DNA of 64,000 nt from NCBI GenBank assembly GCA_017428245.1, contig JAFRRF010000032.1, positions 41,970 through 105,969 on the forward strand, in the 5' to 3' direction. Positions within the stretch are counted from its first letter, which is position 1, and each line of letters starts with the position of its first letter. Below are positions 42,735-52,013 of this stretch, in pieces. The notes beneath the pieces were generated by a model. It was given only the letters and a program-made list of their open reading frames with translations, did no database searches and had not been told where the DNA came from. The translations under genes were made by a program, and so were the position numbers. Origin of the DNA: Bacteroidales bacterium. GTDB lineage: Bacteria > Bacteroidota > Bacteroidia > Bacteroidales > UBA932.

Positions 42735-43886
42735 ATGGAAAAGGAAAGAAATATCGACCGCCTGGCCGGCCTGTTGATCCGCTTGGGGGCTTTCGCCCTT
42801 GTAGCGTGGTTCTGCTGGTATTTCCGCAGCGTACTTGTTTATGTCATCATAGCTTTTGTCGTATCCCTGGTCGGACACCCGCTGATGCGCTTGATGCGCA
42901 GGATCCGTATCCGTGGAAAATCGCTGCCCGACGGCCTTCTGGCTATTATCAGCATTCTGCTGATCCTGTCTGCCGCCCTGCTTTTTTTCTCGCAGATGAT
43001 CCCGATTGTTGCGGGAATCATCCGGGATGCGTCGGTGATGAACGAGTCTGACCTCCCATATAACAACCTTATCGAAAGGTTCAACGAGTGGATCATCGGC
43101 GTATTTCCTGCGGTCGGCCGCGATTTCGACATCGTGGCGCTGCTGCTCGACAAAATCCGCGAAGTCGTCAATCTTTCAAACGTGTCGTCGGTCATCGGGT
43201 CCGTCGCATCGGTGATCGTCAGCATCGCTGTCGGCCTGTTCTCCGTCGTTTTCATCTCTTTCTTTTTCATCAAGGACGATAAACTTTTCAGCAAGATAGT
43301 CTGTGCGCTGGTTCCCGACCGGATCGAAAGCTCCGTCCAATCGACCCTGAGCGACATCAACCATCTGCTTTCCCGCTATTTTATCGGTCTGATCATTGAA
43401 GTTGCCGGCGTGATCCTGGTGGACTATCTGGGCCTCTGGCTCGTTGCGCGTGTCAGGGCGGACTATGCCATCGGTATCGCCTTCATTGCCGGCGTGTTGA
43501 ACGTGATTCCGTATGTCGGCCCGCTGCTGGGTGAAGTGATCGGCGTGATCCTGTGCGTCGTGCTCAAATACGGAGCGGGCATCGGGCTGTCCGTGCCCAT
43601 ATGGGCCTTCGCACTGATCGTATTCGCCGTTATGCTGGTTGCCCAGTTGATCGACAATTTCATCTACCAGCCACTGATTTATTCCACGAGCATCAAATCC
43701 ACGCCGCTCGAGATATTCATCGTGCTGCTGATGGCCGGCCGCATCGGCGGGACCGTGGGCCTGCTGGTCGGCATTCCCGCCTACACGGTGGTCCGCGTGA
43801 TTGCCATCCGTTTCTTTTCGCATAAAAAAGCCGTCAGGCGCCTGATACCGGACATTGACAAGGAAAAGACCGACGCTTTAATCTAG
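42735..43886 (+). CDS. AI-2E family transporter (PerM-like)
   Basis: 383 residues, seven to eight helices with the family's large periplasmic-type segment between the second and third helical groups. Typical sequence is VLNVIPYVGPLLGEVIGVIL and LIDNFIYQPLIYSTSIKSTPLEIFIVLL, followed by the GGTVGLLVGIPAYTVVRV tail. Members export small molecules (AI-2, auxin, ions); the substrate is unknown. The basic/acidic C-terminal tail is cytosolic. It overlaps the convergent mutY by 9 bp. Confidence 0.9.
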   Translation: MEKERNIDRLAGLLIRLGAFALVAWFCWYFRSVLVYVIIAFVVSLVGHPLMRLMRRIRIRGKSLPDGLLAIISILLILSAALLFFSQMIPIVAGIIRDASVMNESDLPYNNLIERFNEWIIGVFPAVGRDFDIVALLLDKIREVVNLSNVSSVIGSVASVIVSIAVGLFSVVFISFFFIKDDKLFSKIVCALVPDRIESSVQSTLSDINHLLSRYFIGLIIEVAGVILVDYLGLWLVARVRADYAIGIAFIAGVLNVIPYVGPLLGEVIGVILCVVLKYGAGIGLSVPIWAFALIVFAVMLVAQLIDNFIYQPLIYSTSIKSTPLEIFIVLLMAGRIGGTVGLLVGIPAYTVVRVIAIRFFSHKKAVRRLIPDIDKEKTDALI

Positions 43887-44867
43887 CGCCTGGAGCAACA
43901 TTTCGAAGAGACGGGGCTTTCCGTAGCGGTCCAGCTCGCTTTCGTCGATCCAGACATAGCCGTCGGGGAGTTCCGGCCGCGTGCTGCAATCAATCAGATA
44001 GAAATCGGCCAGGAGCGTACGGTGCGTCAGCTGGTGACGGACATTTGCGCGCAGGAGGCGTGCATCCAGTCCGGGAAGGAGTTCCGTGAGCGGTTCCCAG
44101 AGGCCCTGCCAGATGTCGCCGGCACCCCGGCGACGGATGGCGGTCTGTCCGTTGCAGCGGAGATAGGCATAGACCAGATGACGTGTCTGAACAACGGCGG
44201 GCGCCTTGCGGACCGGCAGGGAATCCACGCGACCGTCTTTCAGGGCGGTGCAGGTTTCCGAGAGGGGGCAGGTCAGGCAGGCAGGGGAGGCCGGTGTACA
44301 TTGCAGGGCACCGAAATCCATCATTCCCTGGTTGAAATCGCCGGGGCGGTCTTCCGGGAGCAACGACTGTGCGAGTGCCGAGAATTCATTTTTTGCCGCA
44401 GTGGTCCCGACGGGCGTCCCGATGCCGAAATATCGGGCAAGCACCCGGTAAACATTGCCGTCGACGACGGCAGCGGGCAGGTTGAAGGCGATGGAACCGA
44501 TGGCAGCCGCCGTATAATCACCTACGCCTTTGAGTGCGCGGATTTCCTCCAGCGTTTCCGGAAAGTGTCCCCGCGCTGCAATCTGGCGGGCGGCGGCCAG
44601 CAGATTGCGCCCCCGGCTGTAGTAGCCCAGCCCTTCCCAGAGCCTGAGCACCTCATCTTCACTGGCGGCCGCCAGGTCTTCGACACGGGGGAAACGCGCC
44701 ATAAAACGTTCCCAATAGGCCTGTCCCTGGGCGATGCGGGTCTGCTGCAGGATGATCTCGCTCAGCCAGATGGCATAAGGGTCCCGTGTCCTGCGCCAGG
44801 GCAGGTCACGGCCGTGGATGGCATACCATCCGAGAATGGTTTCCGTAAAGCTGGAATCGGGGTTCAC
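43878..44867 (-). CDS. mutY: A/G-specific adenine glycosylase
   Basis: 329 residues from the GTG at 44867, the only start that includes the conserved WYAIHGRDLPWRRTRDPY. MutY removes adenine mispaired with 8-oxoguanine. Visible: catalytic-Glu segment LSEIILQQTRI, helix-hairpin-helix LKGVGDYTAAAIGSIAF, and the 4Fe-4S ligands C-x6-C-x2-C-x5-C in CTPASPACLTCPLSETC. The C-terminal NUDIX-like domain (8-oxoG recognition) is present but short. A TACATTTG box (44879-44872 on the minus strand) lies only 4 bp before the GTG. Confidence 0.94.
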   Translation of the reverse strand: MNPDSSFTETILGWYAIHGRDLPWRRTRDPYAIWLSEIILQQTRIAQGQAYWERFMARFPRVEDLAAASEDEVLRLWEGLGYYSRGRNLLAAARQIAARGHFPETLEEIRALKGVGDYTAAAIGSIAFNLPAAVVDGNVYRVLARYFGIGTPVGTTAAKNEFSALAQSLLPEDRPGDFNQGMMDFGALQCTPASPACLTCPLSETCTALKDGRVDSLPVRKAPAVVQTRHLVYAYLRCNGQTAIRRRGAGDIWQGLWEPLTELLPGLDARLLRANVRHQLTHRTLLADFYLIDCSTRPELPDGYVWIDESELDRYGKPRLFEMLLQALD

Positions 44868-44923
44868 ATTGCAAATGTAGAGATTAATCGCGGCTTTTCT
44901 TAAGGATTTGTTATCTTTGTGCT

Positions 44924-47407
44924 ATGTATCGATTGTCATTTATCCGTGTATTGCTGCTCCTCGGCCTGCTTTTGGTGCCGGCCGCCGTTTCGGCGCAGAT
45001 TACTAAAGTGCGCGGTCAGGTGACCGACGCGGAGACTGGCGAACCGGTCGCCTATGCCGCCGTTTTCTTCGACGGAACCAGCATCGGTGTCTCGACCGAC
45101 GAAAACGGCCGTTATTATATCGAAACCCGTGCGCCCGAGGCCGTCCGGCTCACTGCGCAGATGCTGGGCTATCTGCAGCAGACGAAAAAAGTTTCGTACG
45201 GCGCATTTTCCGAAGTGAATTTCGCGCTCGACGTCGATGCCAGCATGCTGGCCGCCGCCCGCATCCTTCCGGACGACCGCTATGTCAAGTTCATTCTCTC
45301 GCAAGTCGACAAATGCCGTCCCTGGCACGATCCCGAACTGGGAGAGCCCTGGTCGACCCGCATCTATTCCAAGATCGAACTGGACGCTACGCACGCCGAG
45401 TGGATTGCGACCCAGTCTTTCCTCAGGGACCTGCTTGGCGACGTGGTCAATTACCGGGATACCTCGGCCGTGACAGGCGAATCGTACATCCCCATCATGA
45501 TTTCCGAAACGCTGTCCAGGAAGTATCACGGGGCCGATCCGAGCCAGGACAAGGAAGTGATTCTCGCCAACCGGATTTCAGGTCTGGATCCCGACAATTT
45601 CATGCGGCAGTATGCCGGTTCCTACCTGCTGAAGACCAATTTCTACAAGAGTACCATCGACCTGTTCAATCTGGAGGTGCCGTCGCCTGCGGCGGCCTAC
45701 GGCCAGGCTTTCTATAATTATTTCCTTATCGACAGCCTGGACATGGACGGCCGCAAGACCTATTGCCTGCGCTTCCATCCGAAACGGGGCGTTACCTCAC
45801 CGGCTTTCGACGGCGAGCTTTACATCGATGCCCAGGATTTCGGCATCCGCAGTGCGCACGTGAAATTGGCGCGCGGTTCGAACGTGAACTGGATCCGGCA
45901 CATCAATATCGATACGGAAAACCGTAAAACCACCGACGGACGCTGGTTCCCGAAAGAGGAAAAACTGTTCGTGGACTTTTCCATCGCCGTAAGCGACAGT
46001 TCGAAGGTACTTTCGTTCCTGGGAAACCGGGAACTGCATTATTCGGAACCGGACAATGAGGATATTCCTGCCAGCGTACTGCAGAACCCCGACGCCGTGG
46101 TCATGCCGCGTGTGGCACAGATGAACGACGATGACTGGAAACAGGTGCGGCCCGTTCCGCTCACCAATCGGGAGCAGGGCATTTATTCGATGGTCGATGA
46201 AGTCAAGCGGAAGCCTTCCTATAAACTCTGGTATACGGTGGCCCGCTCACTGATCGTGGGCTATGTGGAAGGGGAGGAGACCAAGATTGCCTACGGCCCC
46301 TGGGCGCAGACCTTCAAGTATAACGTGACGGAAGGCCCGCACGTGGGTGTCGGTTTCCGCACGACGAAACATTTCCACCAGAAACTCCGTCTGACGGGCA
46401 AGCTGGGCTACGGCTTCCGGGACAAGAAGCTAAAGGGCGGCGCCTCGGTGGAATATGTGTTCGACCGTGAAGTGACCCGCAAACTGACGCTGCGGGGCAA
46501 TTATGATTATGAGCAGTTGGGACAGGGATCGGCCGTACTGACGCAGCCCAGTATGTTCAATTCCCTGCTGAACGGGCATCGGGGCGACCGGCAGACACTG
46601 CTGCGCGACCTGCAGGTGACCTACGAGCACGAGCATAGTCCCAATTTCACGAGTTATATCGGCTATGAGTCGCGCCGTCTTTTCGGCAATGACTCGGTTC
46701 CGCTCTTTACCCCGCGCGGAATCCATCTGAATTCCGTCTCCATCAACCAACTGCACTATACGGCCCGCTTCTCCTGGTCGGAACGGATCAACCGCGGCTA
46801 TTTCGACAAGGCGCACATCTTTACGCGTTATCCGGTGGTCCTGGTGGACCTGTATGCAGGACTGCCCGGCGTGACGAAAGACGACTACGGTTTCGTCCGC
46901 GGGGAAGTTACATTCGACTGGCGTATTCCGACAGGCGCTTTCGGCTTCGGTTCCATTCATTTCAACAGCGGCGTGATTTTCGGAGAGCTGCCGTATCCGT
47001 TCCTGAAGCTTCACGAGGGCAATACCACGTATTTCCTCGACAAGACGGCGTTTACTTGTATGGACTACTATGAGTTCGCATCCGACCGCTGGTGCAGCCT
47101 GATGTACGAGCACAACCTGAATGGTCTGATCCTGGGGCGTATCCCGCTCATCAACAGGCTGGACCTTCGTGAGATCATATCGCTGAAAGCAGCGATTGGC
47201 ACCCTTTCGGATGCCAATCGCATGGGAACCAAGGTCCTTCCGCTGGAGGGAATGTCTTCCCTGGAGATTCCTTATGTGGAAGCGGGGGTGGGCCTTTCCA
47301 ACATTTTCCGTGTCGTGCGGGTCGATGCAGCCTGGCGTCTGACGCACCGCCGGGATGATTTCTGGAAGAATTTCCGCATCACCGTCGGCTTCGACGTACA
47401 GTTCTGA
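44924..47407 (+). CDS. DUF5686 outer-membrane protein with carboxypeptidase-like regulatory domain
   Basis: 827 residues. SPI signal to AVSAQ, then a CarboxypepD_reg-like beta-sandwich (residues about 28-105: VRGQVTDAETGEPVAYAAVF, GVSTDENGRYYIE), followed by the DUF5686 body and a C-terminal barrel-like region ending with aromatic residues (VGFDVQF). Such proteins sit in the Bacteroidota outer membrane; the function is not known. A TATCTTTG box at 44912-44919 ends 4 bp before the ATG. Single-gene unit, divergent from mutY. Confidence 0.88.
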   Translation: MYRLSFIRVLLLLGLLLVPAAVSAQITKVRGQVTDAETGEPVAYAAVFFDGTSIGVSTDENGRYYIETRAPEAVRLTAQMLGYLQQTKKVSYGAFSEVNFALDVDASMLAAARILPDDRYVKFILSQVDKCRPWHDPELGEPWSTRIYSKIELDATHAEWIATQSFLRDLLGDVVNYRDTSAVTGESYIPIMISETLSRKYHGADPSQDKEVILANRISGLDPDNFMRQYAGSYLLKTNFYKSTIDLFNLEVPSPAAAYGQAFYNYFLIDSLDMDGRKTYCLRFHPKRGVTSPAFDGELYIDAQDFGIRSAHVKLARGSNVNWIRHINIDTENRKTTDGRWFPKEEKLFVDFSIAVSDSSKVLSFLGNRELHYSEPDNEDIPASVLQNPDAVVMPRVAQMNDDDWKQVRPVPLTNREQGIYSMVDEVKRKPSYKLWYTVARSLIVGYVEGEETKIAYGPWAQTFKYNVTEGPHVGVGFRTTKHFHQKLRLTGKLGYGFRDKKLKGGASVEYVFDREVTRKLTLRGNYDYEQLGQGSAVLTQPSMFNSLLNGHRGDRQTLLRDLQVTYEHEHSPNFTSYIGYESRRLFGNDSVPLFTPRGIHLNSVSINQLHYTARFSWSERINRGYFDKAHIFTRYPVVLVDLYAGLPGVTKDDYGFVRGEVTFDWRIPTGAFGFGSIHFNSGVIFGELPYPFLKLHEGNTTYFLDKTAFTCMDYYEFASDRWCSLMYEHNLNGLILGRIPLINRLDLREIISLKAAIGTLSDANRMGTKVLPLEGMSSLEIPYVEAGVGLSNIFRVVRVDAAWRLTHRRDDFWKNFRITVGFDVQF

Positions 47408-47422
47408 CCGCCTCCCACCGGT

Positions 47423-47860
47423 TTACCTGACTTCGATCTGGCGGGAAGCCGGAACCTTCTTCACTTCCTGGATCTTCGGCAGGGTGATGTTCAGCACGCC
47501 GTTCACCATTTCGGCCTGGATGGCTTCGAGGTTGATGTTTTCGGGCAGTACGAAGCTCTGGTGATAGGAAGTGTATGAGAACTCGCGGCGCAGATAATTC
47601 GTGCCTTTCTCGTTCTTCTCTTCTTTCTGGTTCTTCTTCTCGAGGGCAATGACAAGCTCTTCGTCGTTGTCGATGCGGACCGAGAAATCTTCACGCGTCA
47701 TACCCGGAGCTGCGATCTCGATCTGGAATTCTTTGTCGGATTCCTTGATGTTCACAGCGGGCGAAGCGAACTGACGAGCCGGCATCACGGCAAAATCGTC
47801 ATCGAAAAGGTTGCTGAAAATGCTCGGCAGCCACTGGTTTCTTCTTTCAACTGAATACAT
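47423..47860 (-). CDS. Small heat shock protein Hsp20
   Basis: 145 residues. Alpha-crystallin domain (residues about 35-140) with FQIEIAAPGMTREDFSVRID, RREFSYTSYHQSFVLPENI and AEMVNGVLNITLPK. ATP-independent holdase of unfolding proteins in the cytosol. A strong Shine-Dalgarno (TAGGAGG) lies 9 bp upstream of the ATG, rare in this window. No CIRCE element is seen. An inverted repeat lies 40-70 bp upstream. Confidence 0.95.
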   Translation of the reverse strand: MYSVERRNQWLPSIFSNLFDDDFAVMPARQFASPAVNIKESDKEFQIEIAAPGMTREDFSVRIDNDEELVIALEKKNQKEEKNEKGTNYLRREFSYTSYHQSFVLPENINLEAIQAEMVNGVLNITLPKIQEVKKVPASRQIEVR

Positions 47861-47899
47861 AATAAATCCTCCTATTAATTAAAAGTATATGTCCATTTT

Positions 47900-47931
47900 G
47901 TCGCCTCAGCGGTTTTTTCCGCGTCGGCGAC
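47900..47931. other. Two-tier inverted repeat upstream of hsp20
   Basis: GTCGCC (47900-47905) pairs with GGCGAC (47926-47931), enclosing GCGG-TTTTTT-CCGC (47909-47922). It lies between the hsp20 and yitT-like genes, both on the minus strand, so it may be a terminator for the latter or a stress-responsive leader structure. Confidence 0.5.
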
Positions 47932-48009
47932 AGGAGGAAAGGCGAATTATGTACCAGCTGCGAAAAGCGGGTCAAATTGGCAGAAAATGCGCCAAATAGG
48001 CCGGACAAG

Positions 48010-48936
48010 TCAGAGATTATGGTGGTTTTGGAGCTTTTTCCGGGTATTCCAGTTGCCATAGATCTCGCTCACGTTGGAAGCCGTGATGAATCCTTCGATA
48101 TTCTTTTCCTTCATAAAGCTGAACAGGTCGGAATACTCGTGCTTGGTGAGCAGCGCCACGATCTCGACTTTCTCTTCGCCGGTGAAACCGCCTTCTGGCC
48201 TGTAGATCGTGCAGCCTCTTTCCAGGTCTTTCGTGATGAACTGGCGGATGGTCTCGTGGTCCTTGCTGATGATGCACACCTTCTTGCGGCGGTTGAGCGC
48301 ATCGGTGAAGTAGTCCACGACCACGCCGTTGATCCAGGTGCCGATCAGGCCGATGACCACCATCCGGAACGGATTGATCGCGAATGCGGAGCAGCAGATC
48401 ATCGCGCCGGCAACCGTGACGGACATGCCTATGTCGAAATGCAGGTATTTGTTGACGATCTTGGCGATGATGTCGAGTCCGCCGGTAGAGGCGTTGATCC
48501 GGAAGAGGATGGCCTGTGAGATGCTCAGCAGCAGCACGAAACAGATCAGGTCGAACCAGGGATCGTTCATCACCGACGTCGCCCCGGGCTCCATCAGCCG
48601 CTGGTAGGGCATGATCTTTTCCCACATCTCGAGCAGGGGACCGAGGATCATCGCCGTATAGACGGTCTTGGCGCCGAATTCGGCGCCGATCAGGATCCAG
48701 GCCAGGATCAGAAGCACGGCGTTGATGATGGTCACGATGAGCGAGACCTTCACGCCGCCCAGGATCTGGGACAACACGATCGAAAGACCGGAGATGCTGC
48801 CGATGATCAGATTGCTCGGCATCAGGAAATAATAGACGGCGGCCGCTCCGACGGCCATGCCCAGCGTCATCACAACGAGTTCTTTCCAGAATTTCACCGT
48901 AACGACCGGGTGCAGGATCTCTTTGAGGGATTTCAT
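48010..48936 (-). CDS. YitT family membrane protein (DUF161 + DUF2179)
   Basis: 308 residues from the ATG at 48936; an in-frame ATG at 48957 is an alternative. Five to six helices with GGLDIIAKIVNKY and GSISGLSIVLSQILGG, then a cytosolic DUF2179 domain (RGCTIYRPEGGFTGEEKVEI). Family members are uncharacterised inner-membrane proteins, possibly transporters with a ligand-sensing tail. It stands alone, divergent from the porin-like gene. Confidence 0.88.
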   Translation of the reverse strand: MKSLKEILHPVVTVKFWKELVVMTLGMAVGAAAVYYFLMPSNLIIGSISGLSIVLSQILGGVKVSLIVTIINAVLLILAWILIGAEFGAKTVYTAMILGPLLEMWEKIMPYQRLMEPGATSVMNDPWFDLICFVLLLSISQAILFRINASTGGLDIIAKIVNKYLHFDIGMSVTVAGAMICCSAFAINPFRMVVIGLIGTWINGVVVDYFTDALNRRKKVCIISKDHETIRQFITKDLERGCTIYRPEGGFTGEEKVEIVALLTKHEYSDLFSFMKEKNIEGFITASNVSEIYGNWNTRKKLQNHHNL

Positions 48937-48974
48937 AGTCGATTTGGTTATATTCATCAAAAATGCGCATTTTC

Positions 48975-49006
48975 TTTGACTTTTCAAATGAATTGGCCTA
49001 TTTTCG
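48975..49006 (+). promoter_or_regulatory. Promoter of the porin-like gene
   Basis: TTTG 48975-48978, 20 bp, TATTTTCG 48999-49006 (one mismatch to TAnnTTTG); leader about 13 nt before the ATG at 49026. Confidence 0.65.
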
Positions 49007-49025
49007 CGCGTTTTTTAAGTGAACT

Positions 49026-50021
49026 ATGAAAAGACTATTGTTCGTCAGCCTTCTTTCCTTTCTGTCAGTACTTCCGCTCTCGGCGCAGTTCCAGGTGGAC
49101 CGCCTGTATTTCGATATGCGCGCCTCGTTCCATCAGGAGGTCACGGACGGCCAGTATAACAGCCAGATGGTGGGGGAGCATCTGAATTTCCAGATGATGG
49201 GCCACATCACTCCGACGATCGACTACCGGATCAGGCAGCGCCTCAACAAAAAGGTGTTCGATGAGCGCAATATGTTCAACGCCACCGACTTTATGTATGT
49301 CAACTGGCATGCGACGCCGCGATGGAGCCTGATGGTGGGCAAGCAGGTCGTGCTGATCGGAGGTTATGAGTACGATGCGGCGCCGATCGACGTGTATTAT
49401 TACAGCCAGTTCTGCAATAATCTGTACCAGGGATTCACTTTCGGCGTCTCGACGGCTTATATGCTGGCCGAAAACCAGTACCTGGAGGCCCAGGTCTGCA
49501 ATTCGCCGCTGTCGCTCGGTTTTCAGAACAGTTATGCATACAATCTGGCGTGGCGCGGTCAGGTTCTTCCCTGGTGGAAGACGATATGGAGCGTAAACTT
49601 CGTGGAAGATATGGACCAGAAGATGGTCAACTACATCGCCCTGGGCAACCATTTCGTATTCCGGGACGTGTTTTTCGACATCGACCTGATGAACCGCAGC
49701 GGTTTCGGACAGCGCCGTTTCCTGCTGAGCGATATGTCGGTCATTTCGAAAATCATCTGGAGCGTGGGCAAATGGAACATCTGCGCCAAGGCCGGCTATG
49801 AGAAAAACGATCCGGACAATCTGGATGCGGACGGGCGGGCTTACGACCTGGTCATCGCACCCGGCACCGAATATGTCTATGTGGGATGCGGACTGGAATG
49901 GTTCCCGCTCGGTTCCGACAATCTCCGCCTTCACGGTGTATATTACCGGGACAACGCCCTGCACCGCAACAATTTCGATTTCGGCATCACCTGGCGTATC
50001 GACGTAATCGGCCGCCCGTAA
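49026..50021 (+). CDS. Porin O/P-like outer-membrane protein
   Basis: 331 residues with SPI signal to LPLSAQ. Amphipathic, aromatic-rich strands throughout (e.g. DFMYVNWHATPRWSLMVGKQ) and a WRID-type end resemble phosphate-selective porin O/P proteins of Bacteroidota. Probably a small-solute barrel; specificity cannot be read. It is shorter than typical OprP. It meets the fbp gene tail to tail, with no gap. Confidence 0.68.
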   Translation: MKRLLFVSLLSFLSVLPLSAQFQVDRLYFDMRASFHQEVTDGQYNSQMVGEHLNFQMMGHITPTIDYRIRQRLNKKVFDERNMFNATDFMYVNWHATPRWSLMVGKQVVLIGGYEYDAAPIDVYYYSQFCNNLYQGFTFGVSTAYMLAENQYLEAQVCNSPLSLGFQNSYAYNLAWRGQVLPWWKTIWSVNFVEDMDQKMVNYIALGNHFVFRDVFFDIDLMNRSGFGQRRFLLSDMSVISKIIWSVGKWNICAKAGYEKNDPDNLDADGRAYDLVIAPGTEYVYVGCGLEWFPLGSDNLRLHGVYYRDNALHRNNFDFGITWRIDVIGRP

Positions 50022-51998
50022 TCATCGGACGGACTCGGAGATGGCGCCGCTGCGGTACGCATCCAGCAGCTGGTAGAGGTCCTCGATCTCTTCCTTGATG
50101 GCTGCGCCCTGGTCGGTGTCGCGGACATAGCGGCGGCTCTCTTCGAATTCCAGCACCTTCGTTTCCGAGAGAATGTCAAGGCCGTATTTTACGGCCTTTT
50201 CCCGTGTGGTGAAAGGCTCGTGCTGCACCAGTTTCAGGCTCTGGGAATTGTAGATCAGCGTATAGCCGGCGATACCCGTTTCGGGCTGGTAGGCTTTGGA
50301 ATATCCGCCGTCGATGACCAGCAGCTTCCCGTCCGCCTTGATGGGGCTTTCTCCCTTGATCGTCTTGACGGGGATGTGCCCGTTGATGATGTGGGCGTGC
50401 TTCATTTCCGTCACACCGAACTCCCGCAGGATTTTTTCGCAGATGTCCGCCCGGTTCTTTAGTTCCTTATAGGCGCCGTTGGTCTCTTTCTGGGGGGTCT
50501 TGTCGGCGATGAAGTAACGTTCGAAGGTAGCCATCTTGTCTTTGTCGAAAGTGGGGGCCACGGGGCCGCACCACAGGTACCAGATGAAGTCCTGGCCCGC
50601 CTGGCGGCGCGGCGTCTCTTCCTGCGTATAATAGGCGTTGCGGACCATCTGGTCCACTTTGTTGAACAGTTTCCTGCCACTGTAGGGCTTGCCCTGGATG
50701 AGCATCTCCTTGAACGTGCCGTCGGGATTCATCGGCACCGATCCGTGGAACATCAGGTTGGAATTGCGTACCAGATAGAGCGAGCCGTGGTTCAGGAAGC
50801 AGCCGATGTGCCGGCGGAGCTTTTCGCTGGTTTCGAAACTGCGGGTCACGCCTTCGAGGACTTCCTGTTCGGCCGGAGTGAGGGCATAGGGGTTGTCAGG
50901 GTCGATAGTGGGGAAGTTCTTGTCTTTCAGTTCGTACTCTACGCCGCCGATGCAGATGGTCCCCTTCTTGAAATCGATCAGGTGCAGGAGATTGCGGTCT
51001 TCCATTCCGAATTCCGGGTTGCGGTCGATCACGAGTTTTTCCTGCTTGAACTGGATGATCGTGATGGCCTTGTGCAGTTTGGCGATCAGGGCGAGCTGCG
51101 ACTCGGGCAACTCCTCATATTCGTTCTTCTTCGGACGGAAGAGCGTACAGGGATCATCGGCGTAGGTCTCCATCGCGAAGGTCGTCAGCGGCAGCAGATT
51201 GATGCCGTAACCGTCTTCGATGGTGGCCAGGTTTGCGTAGCGGAAGCACATACGCAGGACATTGGCCACACAGGCGCGGCTGCCGGCGGCGGCTCCCATC
51301 CACACGATGTCGTGGTTACCCCACTGGATGTCGTAGTTATGGTAATTGCACAGGGTTTCCATAATAAGATGCGCTCCCGGGCCGCGGTCGTAGATGTCAC
51401 CGATAATGTGCAGCGTGTCGATGACCAGCCGGTGGATTACGTTGCAGATTGTGGCGATGAAGTGGTCGGCACGCCCCGTGGCGATGATGGTATCGACGAT
51501 CGACATCATATAGCGGCGCTTGTTCTGGTTGTCTTCAATCCACTCGTGAAGCAACTCCTCGACGATATAGGAATACTCTGCCGGAAGGGCCTTGCGGACC
51601 TTGGACCGGGTGTACTTCGAAGAGCAGACCGCCATCACCTGAATGATGCGCATCAGCATGACACGATACCATTCCTGCATTTTGGCGCGGCTGCGGAGGG
51701 ATGTGCGCACTGCGCGGATCTTGTCTTCAGGATAGTAGATGAGCGTGCAGAGCTCGCGTATTTCCGTTTCGGTGAGGGTGGCACCGAAAATCATTTCCAC
51801 TTTCTGCCGGATGACACCGGAAGCGTTGCGCAGCACGTGCTCAAAGGCTTCGTTTTCGCCGTGCAGGTCGCAGATGAAGTGCTCGGTTCCTTTCGGAAGG
51901 TTCAGGATGGCCTCCAGGTTGATGATTTCCGTGCAGGCTGCCTGCTCCGTCGGAAAACTTTTGGCCATCAGTTTCAGGTATTTCAAGTCGCGTTTCAT
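50022..51998 (-). CDS. fbp: Fructose-1,6-bisphosphatase, class III
   Basis: 658 residues, typical of class III Fbp (about 640-670). Removes the 1-phosphate of fructose-1,6-bisphosphate in gluconeogenesis. Calcineurin-type metal motifs: ICDLHGENEAF near residue 45, IGDIYDRGPGAHLIMETL near residue 195 and IQWGNHDIVWMGAAAG near residue 220. Cytosolic. Gluconeogenesis would matter when growing on amino acids such as lysine, though the gene is standard in this phylum. It follows the DUF2207-type gene by 15 bp. Confidence 0.96.
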   Translation of the reverse strand: MKRDLKYLKLMAKSFPTEQAACTEIINLEAILNLPKGTEHFICDLHGENEAFEHVLRNASGVIRQKVEMIFGATLTETEIRELCTLIYYPEDKIRAVRTSLRSRAKMQEWYRVMLMRIIQVMAVCSSKYTRSKVRKALPAEYSYIVEELLHEWIEDNQNKRRYMMSIVDTIIATGRADHFIATICNVIHRLVIDTLHIIGDIYDRGPGAHLIMETLCNYHNYDIQWGNHDIVWMGAAAGSRACVANVLRMCFRYANLATIEDGYGINLLPLTTFAMETYADDPCTLFRPKKNEYEELPESQLALIAKLHKAITIIQFKQEKLVIDRNPEFGMEDRNLLHLIDFKKGTICIGGVEYELKDKNFPTIDPDNPYALTPAEQEVLEGVTRSFETSEKLRRHIGCFLNHGSLYLVRNSNLMFHGSVPMNPDGTFKEMLIQGKPYSGRKLFNKVDQMVRNAYYTQEETPRRQAGQDFIWYLWCGPVAPTFDKDKMATFERYFIADKTPQKETNGAYKELKNRADICEKILREFGVTEMKHAHIINGHIPVKTIKGESPIKADGKLLVIDGGYSKAYQPETGIAGYTLIYNSQSLKLVQHEPFTTREKAVKYGLDILSETKVLEFEESRRYVRDTDQGAAIKEEIEDLYQLLDAYRSGAISESVR

Positions 51999-52013
51999 AG
52001 TATGGGCGGGGTT

